Of a stretch of DNA of 64,000 nt, positions 40,032 through 49,922 are shown one piece after another (position 1 is the stretch's first letter; each line of letters begins with the position of its first letter). This DNA comes from Curtobacterium sp. MCBA15_012. GTDB lineage: Bacteria; Actinomycetota; Actinomycetes; Actinomycetales; Microbacteriaceae. A model generated the notes under the pieces. That model was not told where the DNA came from. It saw only the letters and a list, made by a program, of their open reading frames with translations, and ran no database searches. The translations under genes and the position numbers were made by a program. The stretch is taken from the NCBI RefSeq assembly GCF_001864935.2, contig NZ_CP126267.1, positions 1,426,001 to 1,490,000 of the forward strand, given 5' to 3'.

Positions 40032-40934
40032 GTGCGTTCGAATCGCCGTATACGTTGGGCGGCCGTCCCGGTGGCCGTCGGTCTGGTCATCGCACTGGCT
40101 GGCTGCACGCAGCAGCAGATGAACGGATGGCTCCCCGGCACGGAGCAGACGAAGGACGTCACGAACCACACGAGCCGCATCGTCGGCCTGTGGACCACCA
40201 GCTGGATCGTCCTCCTCGCGGTGGGTCTCATCGTCTGGGGCCTCATCATCTGGGCCGCGATCGTCTACCGCCGCCGCAAGGGCCAGACCGGCCTCCCGGT
40301 GCAGATGCGGTACAACATGCCGCTCGAGATCTTCTACACGATCGTGCCGCTCATCCTGGTGCTGGGCTTCTTCGCCTTCACCGCCAAGGACCAGTCGGCC
40401 ATCGAGAAGCCCTTCGAGAACCCGGACGCCACCGTGCACGTGTACGGCAAGCGCTGGGCGTGGGACTTCAACTACATCGACCAGTCCAACCCCGAGGACA
40501 GCGTCTACTACCAGGGCATCCAGGCGCAGGAAGAAGAGAACGGCAAGGGCGCGATCGACGAGTCGCAGCTGCCGACGCTCTACCTGCCGGTCGACAAGAA
40601 GGTCAAGATCGAGCTGTCGTCCCGCGACGTCGACCACTCCTTCTGGGTCATCGACTTCCTCTACAAGAAGGACATGCTCCCGGGCAAGACGAACTACGAG
40701 TACTTCGTCCCGCAGAAGATCGGCACGTACCAGGGCAAGTGCGCCGAGCTCTGCGGTGAGTACCACTCGCTGATGCTCTTCCAGGTCAAGGTCGTGTCGG
40801 ACTCCGACTACAAGGCCTACCTCGAGACGCTCCGCGACCAGGGCAAGGTCGGTCTGCTCGGCAACGAGTACGACACCAACACGAACGAACCGAACAACCA
40901 GGCGCCGGCAGAGGCGTCCAGCGCGAAGAAGTAG
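40032..40934 (+). CDS. ctaC: Cytochrome c oxidase subunit II
   Basis: CuA-bearing subunit of aa3-type oxidase, 300 residues. It is a lipoprotein: the signal peptide ends LAGC with C25 as lipidation site. Two membrane helices (about 60-83 and 103-122) precede the cupredoxin domain. CuA ligands are in DVDHSFWV and [15 protein letters not shown] 40032 follows GAGAGG. It accepts electrons from the cytochrome bcc complex, whose genes are not in the window. It begins the ctaC-ctaD-ctaF operon. Confidence 0.96.
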   Translation: MRSNRRIRWAAVPVAVGLVIALAGCTQQQMNGWLPGTEQTKDVTNHTSRIVGLWTTSWIVLLAVGLIVWGLIIWAAIVYRRRKGQTGLPVQMRYNMPLEIFYTIVPLILVLGFFAFTAKDQSAIEKPFENPDATVHVYGKRWAWDFNYIDQSNPEDSVYYQGIQAQEEENGKGAIDESQLPTLYLPVDKKVKIELSSRDVDHSFWVIDFLYKKDMLPGKTNYEYFVPQKIGTYQGKCAELCGEYHSLMLFQVKVVSDSDYKAYLETLRDQGKVGLLGNEYDTNTNEPNNQAPAEASSAKK

Positions 40935-40945
40935 GGGCTCGTCAG

Positions 40946-42682
40946 ATGACAACGTCACTCGTCGGCCAGCCGACCAGGCCCTCGACGCCGGACTTCCAGG
41001 CGTCGAAGGTCGGTCGGAAGGGCAACATCATCGTCCGGTGGATCACCTCCACCGACCACAAGACCATCGGGTACATGTACCTGATCGCCTCGTTCGTCTT
41101 CTTCCTGCTCGCAGGTGTGATGGCGCTCGTGATCCGAGCACAGCTCTTCGAGCCCGGCCTGCAGGTCGTCGCCACGAAGGAGCAGTACAACCAGCTGTTC
41201 ACCATGCACGGCACGATCATGCTGCTGATGTTCGCGACGCCGCTGTTCTCGGGCTTCGCGAACGCGATCATGCCGCTGCAGATCGGTGCTCCGGACGTCG
41301 CGTTCCCGCGTCTGAACGGGTTCGCCTTCTGGCTCTACCTGTTCGGCTCGCTGATCGCCGTCGGTGGCTTCCTCACCCCGCAGGGTGCCGCGTCCTTCGG
41401 CTGGTTCGCCTACGCGCCACTGAGTGACACGACGTTCACGCCGGGTCTCGGTGGGACGCTCTGGGTCTTCGGCCTGGGCATGACCGGCTTCTCGACGATC
41501 CTCGGCGCGGTGAACTTCATCACGACGATCATCACGATGCGTGCCCCCGGCATGACGATGTTCCGCATGTCGATCTTCACGTGGAACACCCTCGTGACGT
41601 CGCTGCTCGTGCTGATGGCCTTCCCGGTCCTCGCCGCGGCGCTGTTCGGCCTCGGCCTCGACCGTGTGTTCGACGCGCAGATCTACAACCCGGCCAACGG
41701 CGGTGCCCTGCTCTGGCAGCACCTGTTCTGGTTCTTCGGGCACCCCGAGGTCTACATCATCGCGCTGCCGTTCTTCGGCATCGTCTCCGAGGTCTTCCCG
41801 GTCTTCAGCCGCAAGCCGATCTTCGGGTACAAGACCCTCGTCTACGCGACCATCTCCATCGCGGCCCTCTCGGTCACGGTGTGGGCGCACCACATGTACG
41901 TCACCGGTGGCGTCCTGCTCCCGTGGTTCTCGCTCATGACGATGCTCATCGCGGTCCCGACCGGCGTGAAGATCTTCAACTGGGTCGGCACCATGTGGCG
42001 CGGTTCGGTCACGTTCGAGACGCCGCTGCTCTGGGCCCTCGGCTTCCTCATCACCTTCACGTTCGGTGGTCTCACCGGTGTGATCCTGGCGTCGCCGCCG
42101 CTCGACTTCCACGTGTCCGACTCGTACTTCGTCGTCGCGCACTTCCACTACGTGGTCTTCGGCACCGTCGTGTTCGCGATGTTCTCCGGGTTCTACTTCT
42201 GGTGGCCGAAGTGGACCGGCAAGATGCTCAACGAGCGTCTCGGCAAGATCCACTTCTGGCTGCTGTTCATCGGCTTCCACACCACGTTCCTCATCCAGCA
42301 CTGGCTGGGCGTCATCGGCATGCCGCGTCGCTACGCGACCTACCTGCCGAACGACGGCTTCACCTGGATGAACCAGCTGTCGACGATCGGCTCGATGATC
42401 CTCGCGATCTCGTTCCTGCCGTTCATCTTCAACGTCTACGTGACCGCTCGGAACGCTCCGAAGGTCGCGGTGAACGACCCCTGGGGCTACGGCCGCTCGC
42501 TCGAGTGGGCGACCAGCTGCCCGCCGCCCCGCCACAACTTCACGTCGATCCCGCGGATCCGTTCCGAGTCCCCGGCCTTCGACCTGAACCACCCGGAAGC
42601 GGGTGTGCCGATCGGTGTGGGTCCTGCGAAGGACGCACCGGACGCTCCGACCTACGACGCCGCGAAGGGCGAGGTGAAGTAA
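40946..42682 (+). CDS. ctaD: Cytochrome c oxidase subunit I
   Basis: Catalytic haem-copper subunit of 578 residues with about 12 membrane helices. Motifs include [10 protein letters not shown] (haem a ligand), [19 protein letters not shown] (CuB and the His-Tyr crosslink with H, V and Y), [10 protein letters not shown] (CuB histidines), and [10 protein letters not shown] (haem a/a3 ligands). The K- and D-channel features fit a proton-pumping A-type oxidase. It starts 11 nt after ctaC. Confidence 0.98.
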   Translation: MTTSLVGQPTRPSTPDFQASKVGRKGNIIVRWITSTDHKTIGYMYLIASFVFFLLAGVMALVIRAQLFEPGLQVVATKEQYNQLFTMHGTIMLLMFATPLFSGFANAIMPLQIGAPDVAFPRLNGFAFWLYLFGSLIAVGGFLTPQGAASFGWFAYAPLSDTTFTPGLGGTLWVFGLGMTGFSTILGAVNFITTIITMRAPGMTMFRMSIFTWNTLVTSLLVLMAFPVLAAALFGLGLDRVFDAQIYNPANGGALLWQHLFWFFGHPEVYIIALPFFGIVSEVFPVFSRKPIFGYKTLVYATISIAALSVTVWAHHMYVTGGVLLPWFSLMTMLIAVPTGVKIFNWVGTMWRGSVTFETPLLWALGFLITFTFGGLTGVILASPPLDFHVSDSYFVVAHFHYVVFGTVVFAMFSGFYFWWPKWTGKMLNERLGKIHFWLLFIGFHTTFLIQHWLGVIGMPRRYATYLPNDGFTWMNQLSTIGSMILAISFLPFIFNVYVTARNAPKVAVNDPWGYGRSLEWATSCPPPRHNFTSIPRIRSESPAFDLNHPEAGVPIGVGPAKDAPDAPTYDAAKGEVK

Positions 42683-42686
42683 GCCG

Positions 42687-43103
42687 ATGCGCGCCAACAC
42701 CAACCTGTTCTGGATCCTCTTCGGGTTCTTCATCCTCGCGGACGCCGCGTACACGATCTGGGCACTGATCTACTACGGTCGCCCGGAGTGGGTCGGCACC
42801 GTCGCGATCGGCCTCACCGGGATCATGTCCGCGTTCATCGCGTTCTACCTCGGCAAGGTCATGTCCTCGCAGGGCGGCGTGCTGCCCGAGGACCGTCCGG
42901 ACGCCAACATCGAGGACGGCGACGCCGAGCTCGGGCACTTCAGCCCGTGGTCGTGGTGGCCGATCCTGCTCGCCGGTTCCACTGCCTTGTGCTTCCTCGG
43001 TCTCGCGGCCGGTCTGTGGATCGTCCCGATCGGGCTCGCCATGGTCACCGTGACCCTCGTGGGCTGGGTCTACGAGTACTACCGCGGCAACTTCGGACAC
43101 TGA
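42687..43103 (+). CDS. ctaF: Cytochrome c oxidase subunit IV, actinobacterial type
   Basis: Small membrane subunit of 138 residues with four hydrophobic segments (about 7-26, 34-55, 91-110 and 112-128). The segment HFSPWSWWPILL and the ending VYEYYRGNFGH are hallmarks of the actinobacterial subunit. It starts 4 nt after ctaD. The subunit III gene (ctaE) is not adjacent. Confidence 0.95.
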   Translation: MRANTNLFWILFGFFILADAAYTIWALIYYGRPEWVGTVAIGLTGIMSAFIAFYLGKVMSSQGGVLPEDRPDANIEDGDAELGHFSPWSWWPILLAGSTALCFLGLAAGLWIVPIGLAMVTVTLVGWVYEYYRGNFGH

Positions 43104-43132
43104 TCTCCACGCTGCAGCGCACCTGACACCCT

Positions 43133-43160
43133 CGGGCGGCACCTCATCCGGTGCCGCCCG
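43133..43160 (+). terminator. Terminator of the ctaCDF operon
   Basis: CGGGCGGCACC and its exact complement form an 11-bp stem with a 6-nt loop 30 nt past ctaF. There is no T-tract. Confidence 0.7.
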
Positions 43161-43319
43161 ACGTGTGTCCGGAGCAGGTCGAGCACCCCTCATCGTCCCG
43201 GCACCCGTACCCCACCCCGACCGAACACTCGGTCCGGACCGGGTATCCCGGGAATCAACCGGCCCGCACGCGGCTTGAGCCCGAGCGGACCCTCCCACCA
43301 GCGAAAGGAGTCACCTCCG

Positions 43320-44693
43320 GTGACCGACAAGCGCACCCTCATCATCTTCGGCGCGACGGGCGACCTCGCCTCCCGCCTGCTGCTGCCGGGCCTCGGCACG
43401 TTCCTGCAGAGCGGTCGAGCGGTTCCCGTCCAGCTGATCGGCACCGGCCGCAGCGCCCGCAGCGAGGAGCAGTGGAAGGACGTCGTCACGAAGTCCTTCG
43501 CCTCGCAGGACGTGCACGGCGCCGAGGTCGACGCGACCCTCGAGTCGACCCGCTTCATCCAGGGCGACCCCACCGACCCCGAGCACCTCAAGGCGCTCCT
43601 CGACGCCGCGGAGTCGGAGCCGATCCTCTACTTCGCGCTCCCGCCGCAGATCGCGTCCGACATCTGCGAGGCCCTGCAGCAGGTGGAGCTCCCCGAGGGC
43701 ACCACCCTCGCGTTCGAGAAGCCGTTCGGCACCGACGTCGCCAGCGCCCGGGCCCTCAACGAGACGGTCCTCAAGCTCGTCCCCGAGGAGCGCGTGCACC
43801 GCACCGACCACTTCCTCGGTCGCACGACGGTCCTCAACATCATCGGTCTGCGTTTCGCGAACCGACTGTTCGAGCCGATCTGGAACGCGGACAACATCGA
43901 GAAGGTCGACGTCTTCTACGACGAGACCCTCGGCCTCGAGAACCGCGCGCAGTACTACGACGAGGCCGGTGCGATGGTCGACATGATCCAGTCGCACCTG
44001 CTGCAGATCCTCGGGCTCGTGACGATGGACGCCCCCGCGGCCATCGACTCGGTCGAGTTCCGCTCCTCGCTCGCCCGCGTGCTGCGCTCGACGCGCCTCA
44101 AGGGTGACGACGCGACGATCGCGTCCCGTCGTGCCGTCTACACGGCCGGCACGATCGACGGCAAGGAACTGCCGTCGTACCAGGACGAGGACGGCGTCGA
44201 CAAGTCGCGCGAGACCGAGACCCTGGCCGAGATCGAGGTCGAGGTGGACACCGCGCGTTGGAAGGGCGTGCCGTTCACCCTCCGTTCCGGCAAGGCGCTC
44301 GGCGCCAGCCGCAAGGAGGTCCTCATCACCTTCAAGCCGGTGCCGCGTCTGCCCTCGGGCCTGTCCGGTCGCCCGAAGGCCGACACGCTCCGCATCGTCC
44401 TCAACCCGGACGAGATCGAGCTGTCGGTGTCGGCCAACGGCGGCGGCAACCCGTTCGAGATGGGCCAGGTCACCCTGTCGTCCTCGTTCGACGACGGTGA
44501 GCTGACGCCCTACGGCGAGGTCCTCAACGGCATCTTCCACGACGACCCGCTGCTCTCGATCCGCGGCGACGTGGCCGAGCGCTGCTGGGAGATCGTCGAG
44601 CCCGTCGTCGCCGCCTGGAAGGCCGGCGACGTCCCGCTCGAGGAGTACCGCGCCGGTTCGCGCGGTCCGGCCGAGTGGGTCTCGTCGTCCTGA
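43320..44693 (+). CDS. zwf: Glucose-6-phosphate dehydrogenase-like protein
   Basis: Oxidises glucose 6-phosphate to the lactone with NAD(P), the entry to the pentose phosphate pathway; 457 residues. The dinucleotide-binding motif is GATGDLASRLLLPGL (usual: GASGDLTRRKLLPAL), and the substrate/catalytic motif is RTDHFLGR (161-168; usual: RIDHYLGK). FEKPFGTD and FTLRSGKAL are present. The departures suggest a paralogue rather than the canonical Zwf, which in actinobacteria sits with tal, tkt and opcA; none of these is here. GTG 43320 follows GAAAGGAG. It converges on a GH15 gene. Confidence 0.85.
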   Translation: MTDKRTLIIFGATGDLASRLLLPGLGTFLQSGRAVPVQLIGTGRSARSEEQWKDVVTKSFASQDVHGAEVDATLESTRFIQGDPTDPEHLKALLDAAESEPILYFALPPQIASDICEALQQVELPEGTTLAFEKPFGTDVASARALNETVLKLVPEERVHRTDHFLGRTTVLNIIGLRFANRLFEPIWNADNIEKVDVFYDETLGLENRAQYYDEAGAMVDMIQSHLLQILGLVTMDAPAAIDSVEFRSSLARVLRSTRLKGDDATIASRRAVYTAGTIDGKELPSYQDEDGVDKSRETETLAEIEVEVDTARWKGVPFTLRSGKALGASRKEVLITFKPVPRLPSGLSGRPKADTLRIVLNPDEIELSVSANGGGNPFEMGQVTLSSSFDDGELTPYGEVLNGIFHDDPLLSIRGDVAERCWEIVEPVVAAWKAGDVPLEEYRAGSRGPAEWVSSS

Positions 44694-44707
44694 CGGACGT
44701 CACCCCC

Positions 44708-44757
44708 TGACGGACGGGAGGCGCGGTGCCGGCTGGCACCGCGCCTCCCGTCCGTCA
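44708..44757. repeat. Palindromic GGAGGCGCG repeat, perfect 23-bp stem
   Basis: Arms 44708-44730 and 44735-44757 are exact complements with the 4-nt loop GGCT. It lies 15 nt past the zwf stop and 6 nt from the end of the converging GH15 gene, and is probably used as a shared terminator. Confidence 0.9.
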
Positions 44758-44762
44758 CGGGG

Positions 44763-46652
44763 TCAGGACGGTGAGCCGGCGCGCGTCCCCTCGCCGGTCC
44801 AGGACCGCGTGCCGCCGTCGTGGACGGCGAGGCGCGTGCGGTGGCCGGAGGCCTCGCCGCGTGCGCGGGCGATCGCGTCGGCCGCGGACACGAGGGTCAG
44901 GTGCGACAGCACCTGCGGGGTGTTGCCGATCTGGTGTCCGGTGGCGACGTCGACCTCCTCGGACAGCATGCCGACGTCGTTCGCGTAGCCGACGAGCACG
45001 TCCATGAGGCGTTCGGCGTCGTCGACGCGACCCGATGCGGCGTACTGCTCCACGAGCCAGAACGAGCACGCCAGGAAGGGGTGCTCGCTGCCGGACAGCC
45101 CGTCGAAGCCGGCGCTCGTGCGGTAGCGCAGCACGAGTCCGTCGTCGCCGACGCGGAGGTCCTGTTCGATCGCCGCCACGGTGCCGGTCATGCGGGGGTC
45201 GTCGGCCCGGCAGTACCCGACCTGCGGGAGGACGAGCAGGCTCGCGTCGACCTCGTCGGTGTCGTAGTGCTGGCGGTAGGCGCCGCGCTCCGCGTTCCAG
45301 CCGTGCTCCTCGATCTCGGCGCGGACCTGGTCGCGCAGGGTGCGCCAGCGGTCGACGGGGCCCTCGAGCCCGAACTCCTCGACGGCGGCGACGCCCCGGT
45401 CGAACGCGGCCCAGATCATCGCGCGCGAGTGGGTGAAGTGCCGGCGGGGTCCGCGCATCTCCCAGATGCCGTTGTCCGGTTCCTGCCAGTGGTCCTCGAC
45501 GTAGCCGAGCAGCGCGCGCTGGAGGGCCCAGGAGTCGGCGTTCTCCTCGACGCCGAGCTCGCGGGCGTCGTGGAGCGCTGCGAGCACCTCGCCGAAGACG
45601 TCCCCCTGGTACTGCGTCGACGCGCCGTTGCCGACCCGGACCGGCGTGGAGCCGAGGTAGCCGGGCAGCTCGTCGAGCGTCCGCTCCGGCAGTTCGCGCT
45701 CCCCGGCCACCCCGTACATGATCTGCACGTCGGCGGGGTCGCCGGCGATCGCGCGGAGCAGCCAGCCGCGCCAGTGCGTCGCTTCGTCGCGGTAGCCGTG
45801 CGCGATGAGGGACGCGAGAGCGAGCGAGGCGTCGCGGAGCCAGACGTAGCGGTAGTCCCAGTTGCGTTCGCCGCCGGGGTCCTCCGGCAGGCTCGTGGTC
45901 GCCGCGGCGACGACCCCGCCCGTCTCGCCGTGGGTCATCGCGCGCAGCAGGAGGAGCGACCGGCGCGACGCCTCCGCGTACGGGCCCTCGGTGTGCGCGG
46001 TCGCCGACCAGTCCCGCCACCACCGGGTGGTGTGCGCGAGGGCCGCGTCCACGTCGAGCGGCTCCGGCGGCTCGCGGTGCGACGGGCACCAGGTGAGCAC
46101 GGTGTCGACGACGTCCCCGTCGTGGACGGTCGTCGTCGCGGTGTGGCGGTGGTCCTCCGCGTGGAAGCGCACGCCGCGGACGACGACCGATCCCGGACCG
46201 GCGGTGGCGAGCAGCGACGGGTCGTCGTCGTCGCCGATCTGCCGGACCCAGGGGAGCGCACGGGCGTAGTCGAACCGGATGCGCAGGGTCTGCTGGACTT
46301 CGACGGACCCCTGCAGGCCCCGGACCCGTCGGACGATCGCCGCCCGGTGCGCGCCGACCGGCATGAAGTCGGTGACCTCGACGACGCCGGTGTCGGTCGT
46401 CCACACCGTCGACAGGACGAGCGTGTCCGGCAGGTGCCGTCGGACGGCGGTGGCGCCGGGGGCGGCCGGGCGGAGCGTCCAGTGGCCGTGGTCCTCGTCG
46501 CCGAGGAGCGACGCGAAGGTCGACGGGCTGTCGAACCGCGGCAGGCACGCCCAGTCGATCGTGCCGTCGCGGCCGACCAGCGCGGCCGTGCCCGTGTCGC
46601 CGATCAGGGCGTGGTCCTCGATGCGGTTCGGCGGCGGCGTCGCGTGGCTCAT
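44763..46652 (-). CDS. Glycoside hydrolase family 15 protein (trehalase/glucoamylase-like)
   Basis: Predicted cytoplasmic (alpha/alpha)6-barrel hydrolase of 629 residues. The N-terminal signature IEDHALIGDTGTAALVGRDG and IDWACLPRFDSPSTFA identifies the actinobacterial GH15 group that includes mycobacterial trehalase. In the barrel, NWDYRYVWLRDAS, the general-acid region EPDNGIWEMRG and HPFLACSFWLVEQ are seen. Substrate could be trehalose or an alpha-glucan; sequence alone does not decide. ATG 46652 matches the family start; an upstream extension through a Ser/Arg/Pro-rich low-complexity stretch is unlikely. No clear Shine-Dalgarno sequence was found. The 175-nt gap to the App1 gene contains short GGCTCGGAGC-type inverted repeats. 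Confidence 0.9.
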   Translation of the reverse strand: MSHATPPPNRIEDHALIGDTGTAALVGRDGTIDWACLPRFDSPSTFASLLGDEDHGHWTLRPAAPGATAVRRHLPDTLVLSTVWTTDTGVVEVTDFMPVGAHRAAIVRRVRGLQGSVEVQQTLRIRFDYARALPWVRQIGDDDDPSLLATAGPGSVVVRGVRFHAEDHRHTATTTVHDGDVVDTVLTWCPSHREPPEPLDVDAALAHTTRWWRDWSATAHTEGPYAEASRRSLLLLRAMTHGETGGVVAAATTSLPEDPGGERNWDYRYVWLRDASLALASLIAHGYRDEATHWRGWLLRAIAGDPADVQIMYGVAGERELPERTLDELPGYLGSTPVRVGNGASTQYQGDVFGEVLAALHDARELGVEENADSWALQRALLGYVEDHWQEPDNGIWEMRGPRRHFTHSRAMIWAAFDRGVAAVEEFGLEGPVDRWRTLRDQVRAEIEEHGWNAERGAYRQHYDTDEVDASLLVLPQVGYCRADDPRMTGTVAAIEQDLRVGDDGLVLRYRTSAGFDGLSGSEHPFLACSFWLVEQYAASGRVDDAERLMDVLVGYANDVGMLSEEVDVATGHQIGNTPQVLSHLTLVSAADAIARARGEASGHRTRLAVHDGGTRSWTGEGTRAGSPS

Positions 46653-46827
46653 GGTGGCGATCCAACCACCGGTGGCCGTGGACGACGGTCGGGGGACTGA
46701 GGGTGTGCTCAGCGCCGTGGGAGCGGTTCGGAGCGGGGACGGGCCAGGGCCGGGCGGCCCGGCTCCGGAGCCGCGCGGCGGCTCGGCACGGTGTGGCTCG
46801 GAGCGGTCCCGCTCGGAGCCGTGCTGG

Positions 46828-47892
46828 TCAGAGCGGTGCGGAGGAGTCCGCCTCGGTGATGCCGACGCGGGAGAGCTCCGACCAGAGGCCGGCGCCGTCG
46901 GGGGCGTACACCCACGGCGACGAGGAGTCACGCGTGCGCTCCTGGCCCCGCGACCGACCACCGGCGAGGACGGCCTCGCTGGTGGAGAGCTGCCGGATCG
47001 CGACCCCGGCGACGTTCTCCGGGTGCTCCCGCGCGAACTCGCCGTACAGGGCCTCGTCGTGCTGCCCGTCGTCGCCGACGAGCAGCCACTGCACGTCGGG
47101 GAAGTCCGCCGCGAGGCGCCGCAGGTTCTCCTGCTTGTGCAGCTGGCCGCTCCGGAAGAACCGGTCGTGGGTGGGGCCCCAGTCGGTCAGCAGCAGGGTG
47201 CCGGTCGGGTACATGTTGCGCGTCAGGAAGCGCTGGAGGGTCGGTGCGACGTTCCACGCCCCCGTGGACAGGTAGACCGTCGGGGCGCCCGGGTGCTGGG
47301 CGAGCACGCGCTCGTACAGCACGGACATGCCCGGGACGGGGCGGCGGGCGTGCTCGGTGAGGACGAAGGAGTTCCACGCCGCCAGCATCGGGCGGGGGAG
47401 CGAGGTCACCATCACGGTGTCGTCGATGTCGGACAGCAGCCCGAAGCGGGTGTCCGGGTCGACGATGAAGACGTCCGCCTCGACGTCACGCATCCCACCG
47501 GCCGAAAGGCGCACGGTCTGCCACCCCGGTTCGAGGGTGATCGGCACCTTGACGTCCACGACACCGCCGCGGTCGGACTGCACCACGTGGGTCGTCCCGC
47601 CCGCGGTGACCGTGACCTCGGCGTCGTCGACCGCGACGCTCGTGAAGCTCTTCCACCCGCGCACGCCGTAGAACGAGGCGTCGGAGGCCAGGCCGCGGCG
47701 GGTGAGCAGCACGCGGCAGAGCACCCGGATCCACCCCGGAGCGCCGTAGCCGGTGTACGGCACGACGGTCGGGACGAGGCCCCGGCGTCGCGCGCGGTGC
47801 TCCCGGAACTCCTGGACGGCATCCTCGATGCGGGCCGCACGGTGCAGGATCGGCTCGGCCAGCGACAGCTCGTGGGGCTTCGGGTCGGGCAT
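46828..47892 (-). CDS. App1 family (DUF2183) phosphatase
   Basis: Protein of 354 residues with the C-terminal App1/DUF2183 catalytic domain of the HAD superfamily. The nucleophile motif is SDIDDTVMVTS (D155, D157, T159), followed by GMSVLYERVL, VYLSTGAWN and LLVGDDGQHDEALY. In yeast, App1 dephosphorylates phosphatidate; the bacterial substrate is unknown. No signal peptide or membrane helix is seen. ATG 47892 gives the usual start; a GATAGT hexamer 6 nt upstream could make it leaderless. It is transcribed toward the GH15 gene. Confidence 0.88.
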   Translation of the reverse strand: MPDPKPHELSLAEPILHRAARIEDAVQEFREHRARRRGLVPTVVPYTGYGAPGWIRVLCRVLLTRRGLASDASFYGVRGWKSFTSVAVDDAEVTVTAGGTTHVVQSDRGGVVDVKVPITLEPGWQTVRLSAGGMRDVEADVFIVDPDTRFGLLSDIDDTVMVTSLPRPMLAAWNSFVLTEHARRPVPGMSVLYERVLAQHPGAPTVYLSTGAWNVAPTLQRFLTRNMYPTGTLLLTDWGPTHDRFFRSGQLHKQENLRRLAADFPDVQWLLVGDDGQHDEALYGEFAREHPENVAGVAIRQLSTSEAVLAGGRSRGQERTRDSSSPWVYAPDGAGLWSELSRVGITEADSSAPL

Positions 47893-48082
47893 CTGCCCAC
47901 TATCCCACGCCGGGCCGTGCGGCGTCGGACCACGCTCGGGAGGGCCGCGCGACCCGGCTCTCCTGTGGTGAGTCGCAGCGACGTTCCAGCCGTGCTCTGC
48001 GAGCATTGCCCCGTCACGCAAGACGACAGCGTCCGGAAGGACGCCCACCTGATCGCGCCCACGTGGTGCAAGAGGAGAACAC

Positions 48083-48730
48083 GTGCTCGTCACCGAGGTA
48101 TCGAACGCACTGCCGGGGGGATCATCACTGCTCAGGAACGAGCCGGTCCAAGCCCGCAGTTCGGCGCGCCTCGCGGGCCTCCTCGACGCCGCTGCGGCGG
48201 TGATCGACGAGATCGGCTTCGAGCGCCTGACCACCGCGATGGTCGCCGAACGTGCCGGTGCGTCCATCGGCACGGTCTACCGCTACTTCCCGGACCGCAT
48301 CGCCGTGGTCGAGGCGCTCGCGATCCGCAGCACGCAGCGGCTGGCCGAACGGTTCCTGACGGCGCTCGACGAGAGCGACGCCGAGACCTGGCAGGACGCC
48401 TGCGACGCGCTGATCGACGCCAACGTCGCGATGTACCGCACCGAGCCGGGCTTCCGCGCGATCCGCTTCGGCGACGCCGCGGACACCGGCACCGGAGACC
48501 CCGAGGACCGCATGGGCGCGCTGGGGGCGGCCGTCGCACAGGTCCTGCACGACCGGTTCGGCTTCCCGACCGGTGAACGGGTCGAGCGCACCTGGGTCGT
48601 GCTCGCCGAGTCCGCGCACGCCGTCATCGCCCGTGCGACCGCGGACCGCAGCAATCCCGACACCGCCCTCATCGACGAGTACCGCACGATGAGCCGCGCA
48701 CACCTCGAAGCGGTGGTCGCCGCCGCCTGA
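48083..48730 (+). CDS. TetR family transcriptional regulator
   Basis: DNA-binding repressor type protein of 215 residues. The helix-turn-helix lies at about 32-75 (GLLDAAAAVIDEIGFERLTT, then VAERAGASIGTVYRYFPDRI). The C-terminal ligand domain is not diagnostic. GTG 48083 follows AAGAGGAGAACAC. It is upstream of and in the same direction as the OpuC transporter genes, 277 nt away and after a terminator, so control of that operon is possible but unproven. Confidence 0.92.
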   Translation: MLVTEVSNALPGGSSLLRNEPVQARSSARLAGLLDAAAAVIDEIGFERLTTAMVAERAGASIGTVYRYFPDRIAVVEALAIRSTQRLAERFLTALDESDAETWQDACDALIDANVAMYRTEPGFRAIRFGDAADTGTGDPEDRMGALGAAVAQVLHDRFGFPTGERVERTWVVLAESAHAVIARATADRSNPDTALIDEYRTMSRAHLEAVVAAA

Positions 48731-48754
48731 CGGCCACGACCCGCCCGGGTCGTC

Positions 48755-48785
48755 GATGCCCGTACTCCCACGGAGTGCGGGCATC
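48755..48785 (+). terminator. Terminator after the tetR gene
   Basis: GATGCCCGTACTCC (48755-48768) pairs with GGAGTGCGGGCATC (48772-48785) with one G-T pair and a 3-nt loop, 24 nt after the stop. Confidence 0.8.
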
Positions 48786-48790
48786 GTCGC

Positions 48791-48860
48791 GTCCGCGGCC
48801 GTCCGCGGCTGTCCGCGGCTGTCCGCGGCCGTCCGCGGCCGTCCGGCGCCGTCCGCCGCC
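48791..48860. repeat. 10-bp tandem repeat, five close and two degenerate copies
   Basis: GTCCGCGGCC/T is repeated at 48791, 48801, 48811, 48821 and 48831, then two altered copies follow. The 10-bp period equals about one helical turn. It lies between a terminator and the OpuC promoter. Confidence 0.85.
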
Positions 48861-48960
48861 CGGTCCGGTGCCCGACGGTCGCTGGGTGCGCGTCCAGATC
48901 GTCCGTTGTCCGCATGCCGTCATGGATCGTCACCACGGAACACCGCCCGGGGCACACGGG

Positions 48961-48966
48961 TAGGGT
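48961..48966 (+). promoter_or_regulatory. Candidate -10 (TAGGGT) of the OpuC operon
   Basis: TAGGGT lies 41 nt before the first transporter gene. No strong -35 is visible, which would fit an activator-dependent or alternative-sigma promoter. Confidence 0.4.
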
Positions 48967-49007
48967 CACTCGGAGTCGGGCTACCTCCGAACCGAAGGGC
49001 ACCCACC

Positions 49008-49922
49008 ATGATCGAGTTCCGCTCCGTGCGCAAGACGTACCCGGACGGCACCACCGCGGTCGACGACTTCAGCCTCGTCATCCCGTCCCGCACCACGACC
49101 GTCTTCGTCGGGTCGAGCGGCTGCGGCAAGACCACCCTGCTCCGCATGATCAACCGCATGGTCGACCCCTCGTCGGGCACCGTGGAGATCGACGGCGAGG
49201 ACGTCGCGGGCGTCGACCCCGTGCAGCTCCGCCGCCGCATCGGCTACGTGATGCAGAGCGCCGGTCTGCTGCCGCACCGGAAGGTCGTCGACAACATCGC
49301 GACCGTGCCCCTGCTCACGGGCGTGTCCAAGGCCGAGGCGCGTGCGCGTGCCCTCGAGCTGATGGACACCGTCGGGCTCGACCGGGCGTTCGCCGACCGG
49401 TACCCCTCGCAGCTCTCGGGTGGGCAGCAGCAGCGCGTCGGCGTGGCACGAGGCCTCGCGGTGGACCCGAACGTCCTGCTCATGGACGAGCCGTTCGGCG
49501 CCGTGGACCCGCTGGTGCGCAACGACCTGCAGGACGAGCTCATCCGACTGCAGCGCGAGCTCGGCAAGACCGTGGTGTTCGTCACGCACGACATCGACGA
49601 GGCGTTCAAGCTCGGCGACCAGGTCGTCATCCTCAAGAAGGGCGGCGAGATCGCGCAGCTCGGCACGCCGGCCGAGATCCTGTCGGAGCCGGCCGACGAC
49701 TTCGTCGCGAACTTCATCGGCGCCGGACGCGGCCGACGGGCCCTCCGGGTCGAGCAGACGCCCACCGGGCCGATCGTCGTCGACGGGGACGGGCGCGCCG
49801 CGGGCGTGCTGACCGGCCCCGTGCAGGTGGTGGACGCTGCGGCATCGGTGCCGCACGCAGCAGAGGCCGGGGCGCGTGACACCGCCGCGGGTGCTCCGGC
49901 GCAGGGTGGGAGCGACCGGTGA
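49008..49922 (+). CDS. opuCA: Compatible-solute ABC transporter, ATPase (OpuCA-like)
   Basis: ATP-binding subunit of a glycine betaine/carnitine/choline-type importer, 304 residues. Walker A GSSGCGKTT (37-45), signature LSGGQQQRVGVARGLA, Walker B LLMDEPFGAVDP and the switch THD are all present. MIEFRSVRKTYPDGTTAVDDF and QSAGLLPHRKV are typical of the OpuCA/ProV-like group. CBS domains, usual in OpuCA of Firmicutes, are absent; the C-terminal 75 residues are Ala/Gly-rich. It is the first gene of a four-gene operon. Confidence 0.92.
   Translation: MIEFRSVRKTYPDGTTAVDDFSLVIPSRTTTVFVGSSGCGKTTLLRMINRMVDPSSGTVEIDGEDVAGVDPVQLRRRIGYVMQSAGLLPHRKVVDNIATVPLLTGVSKAEARARALELMDTVGLDRAFADRYPSQLSGGQQQRVGVARGLAVDPNVLLMDEPFGAVDPLVRNDLQDELIRLQRELGKTVVFVTHDIDEAFKLGDQVVILKKGGEIAQLGTPAEILSEPADDFVANFIGAGRGRRALRVEQTPTGPIVVDGDGRAAGVLTGPVQVVDAAASVPHAAEAGARDTAAGAPAQGGSDR

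Noticed and set aside
48083-49007. Firm assignment of the TetR protein as regulator of the OpuC operon
   Set aside because: They are neighbours in the same direction, but a terminator separates them and no shared operator could be identified.
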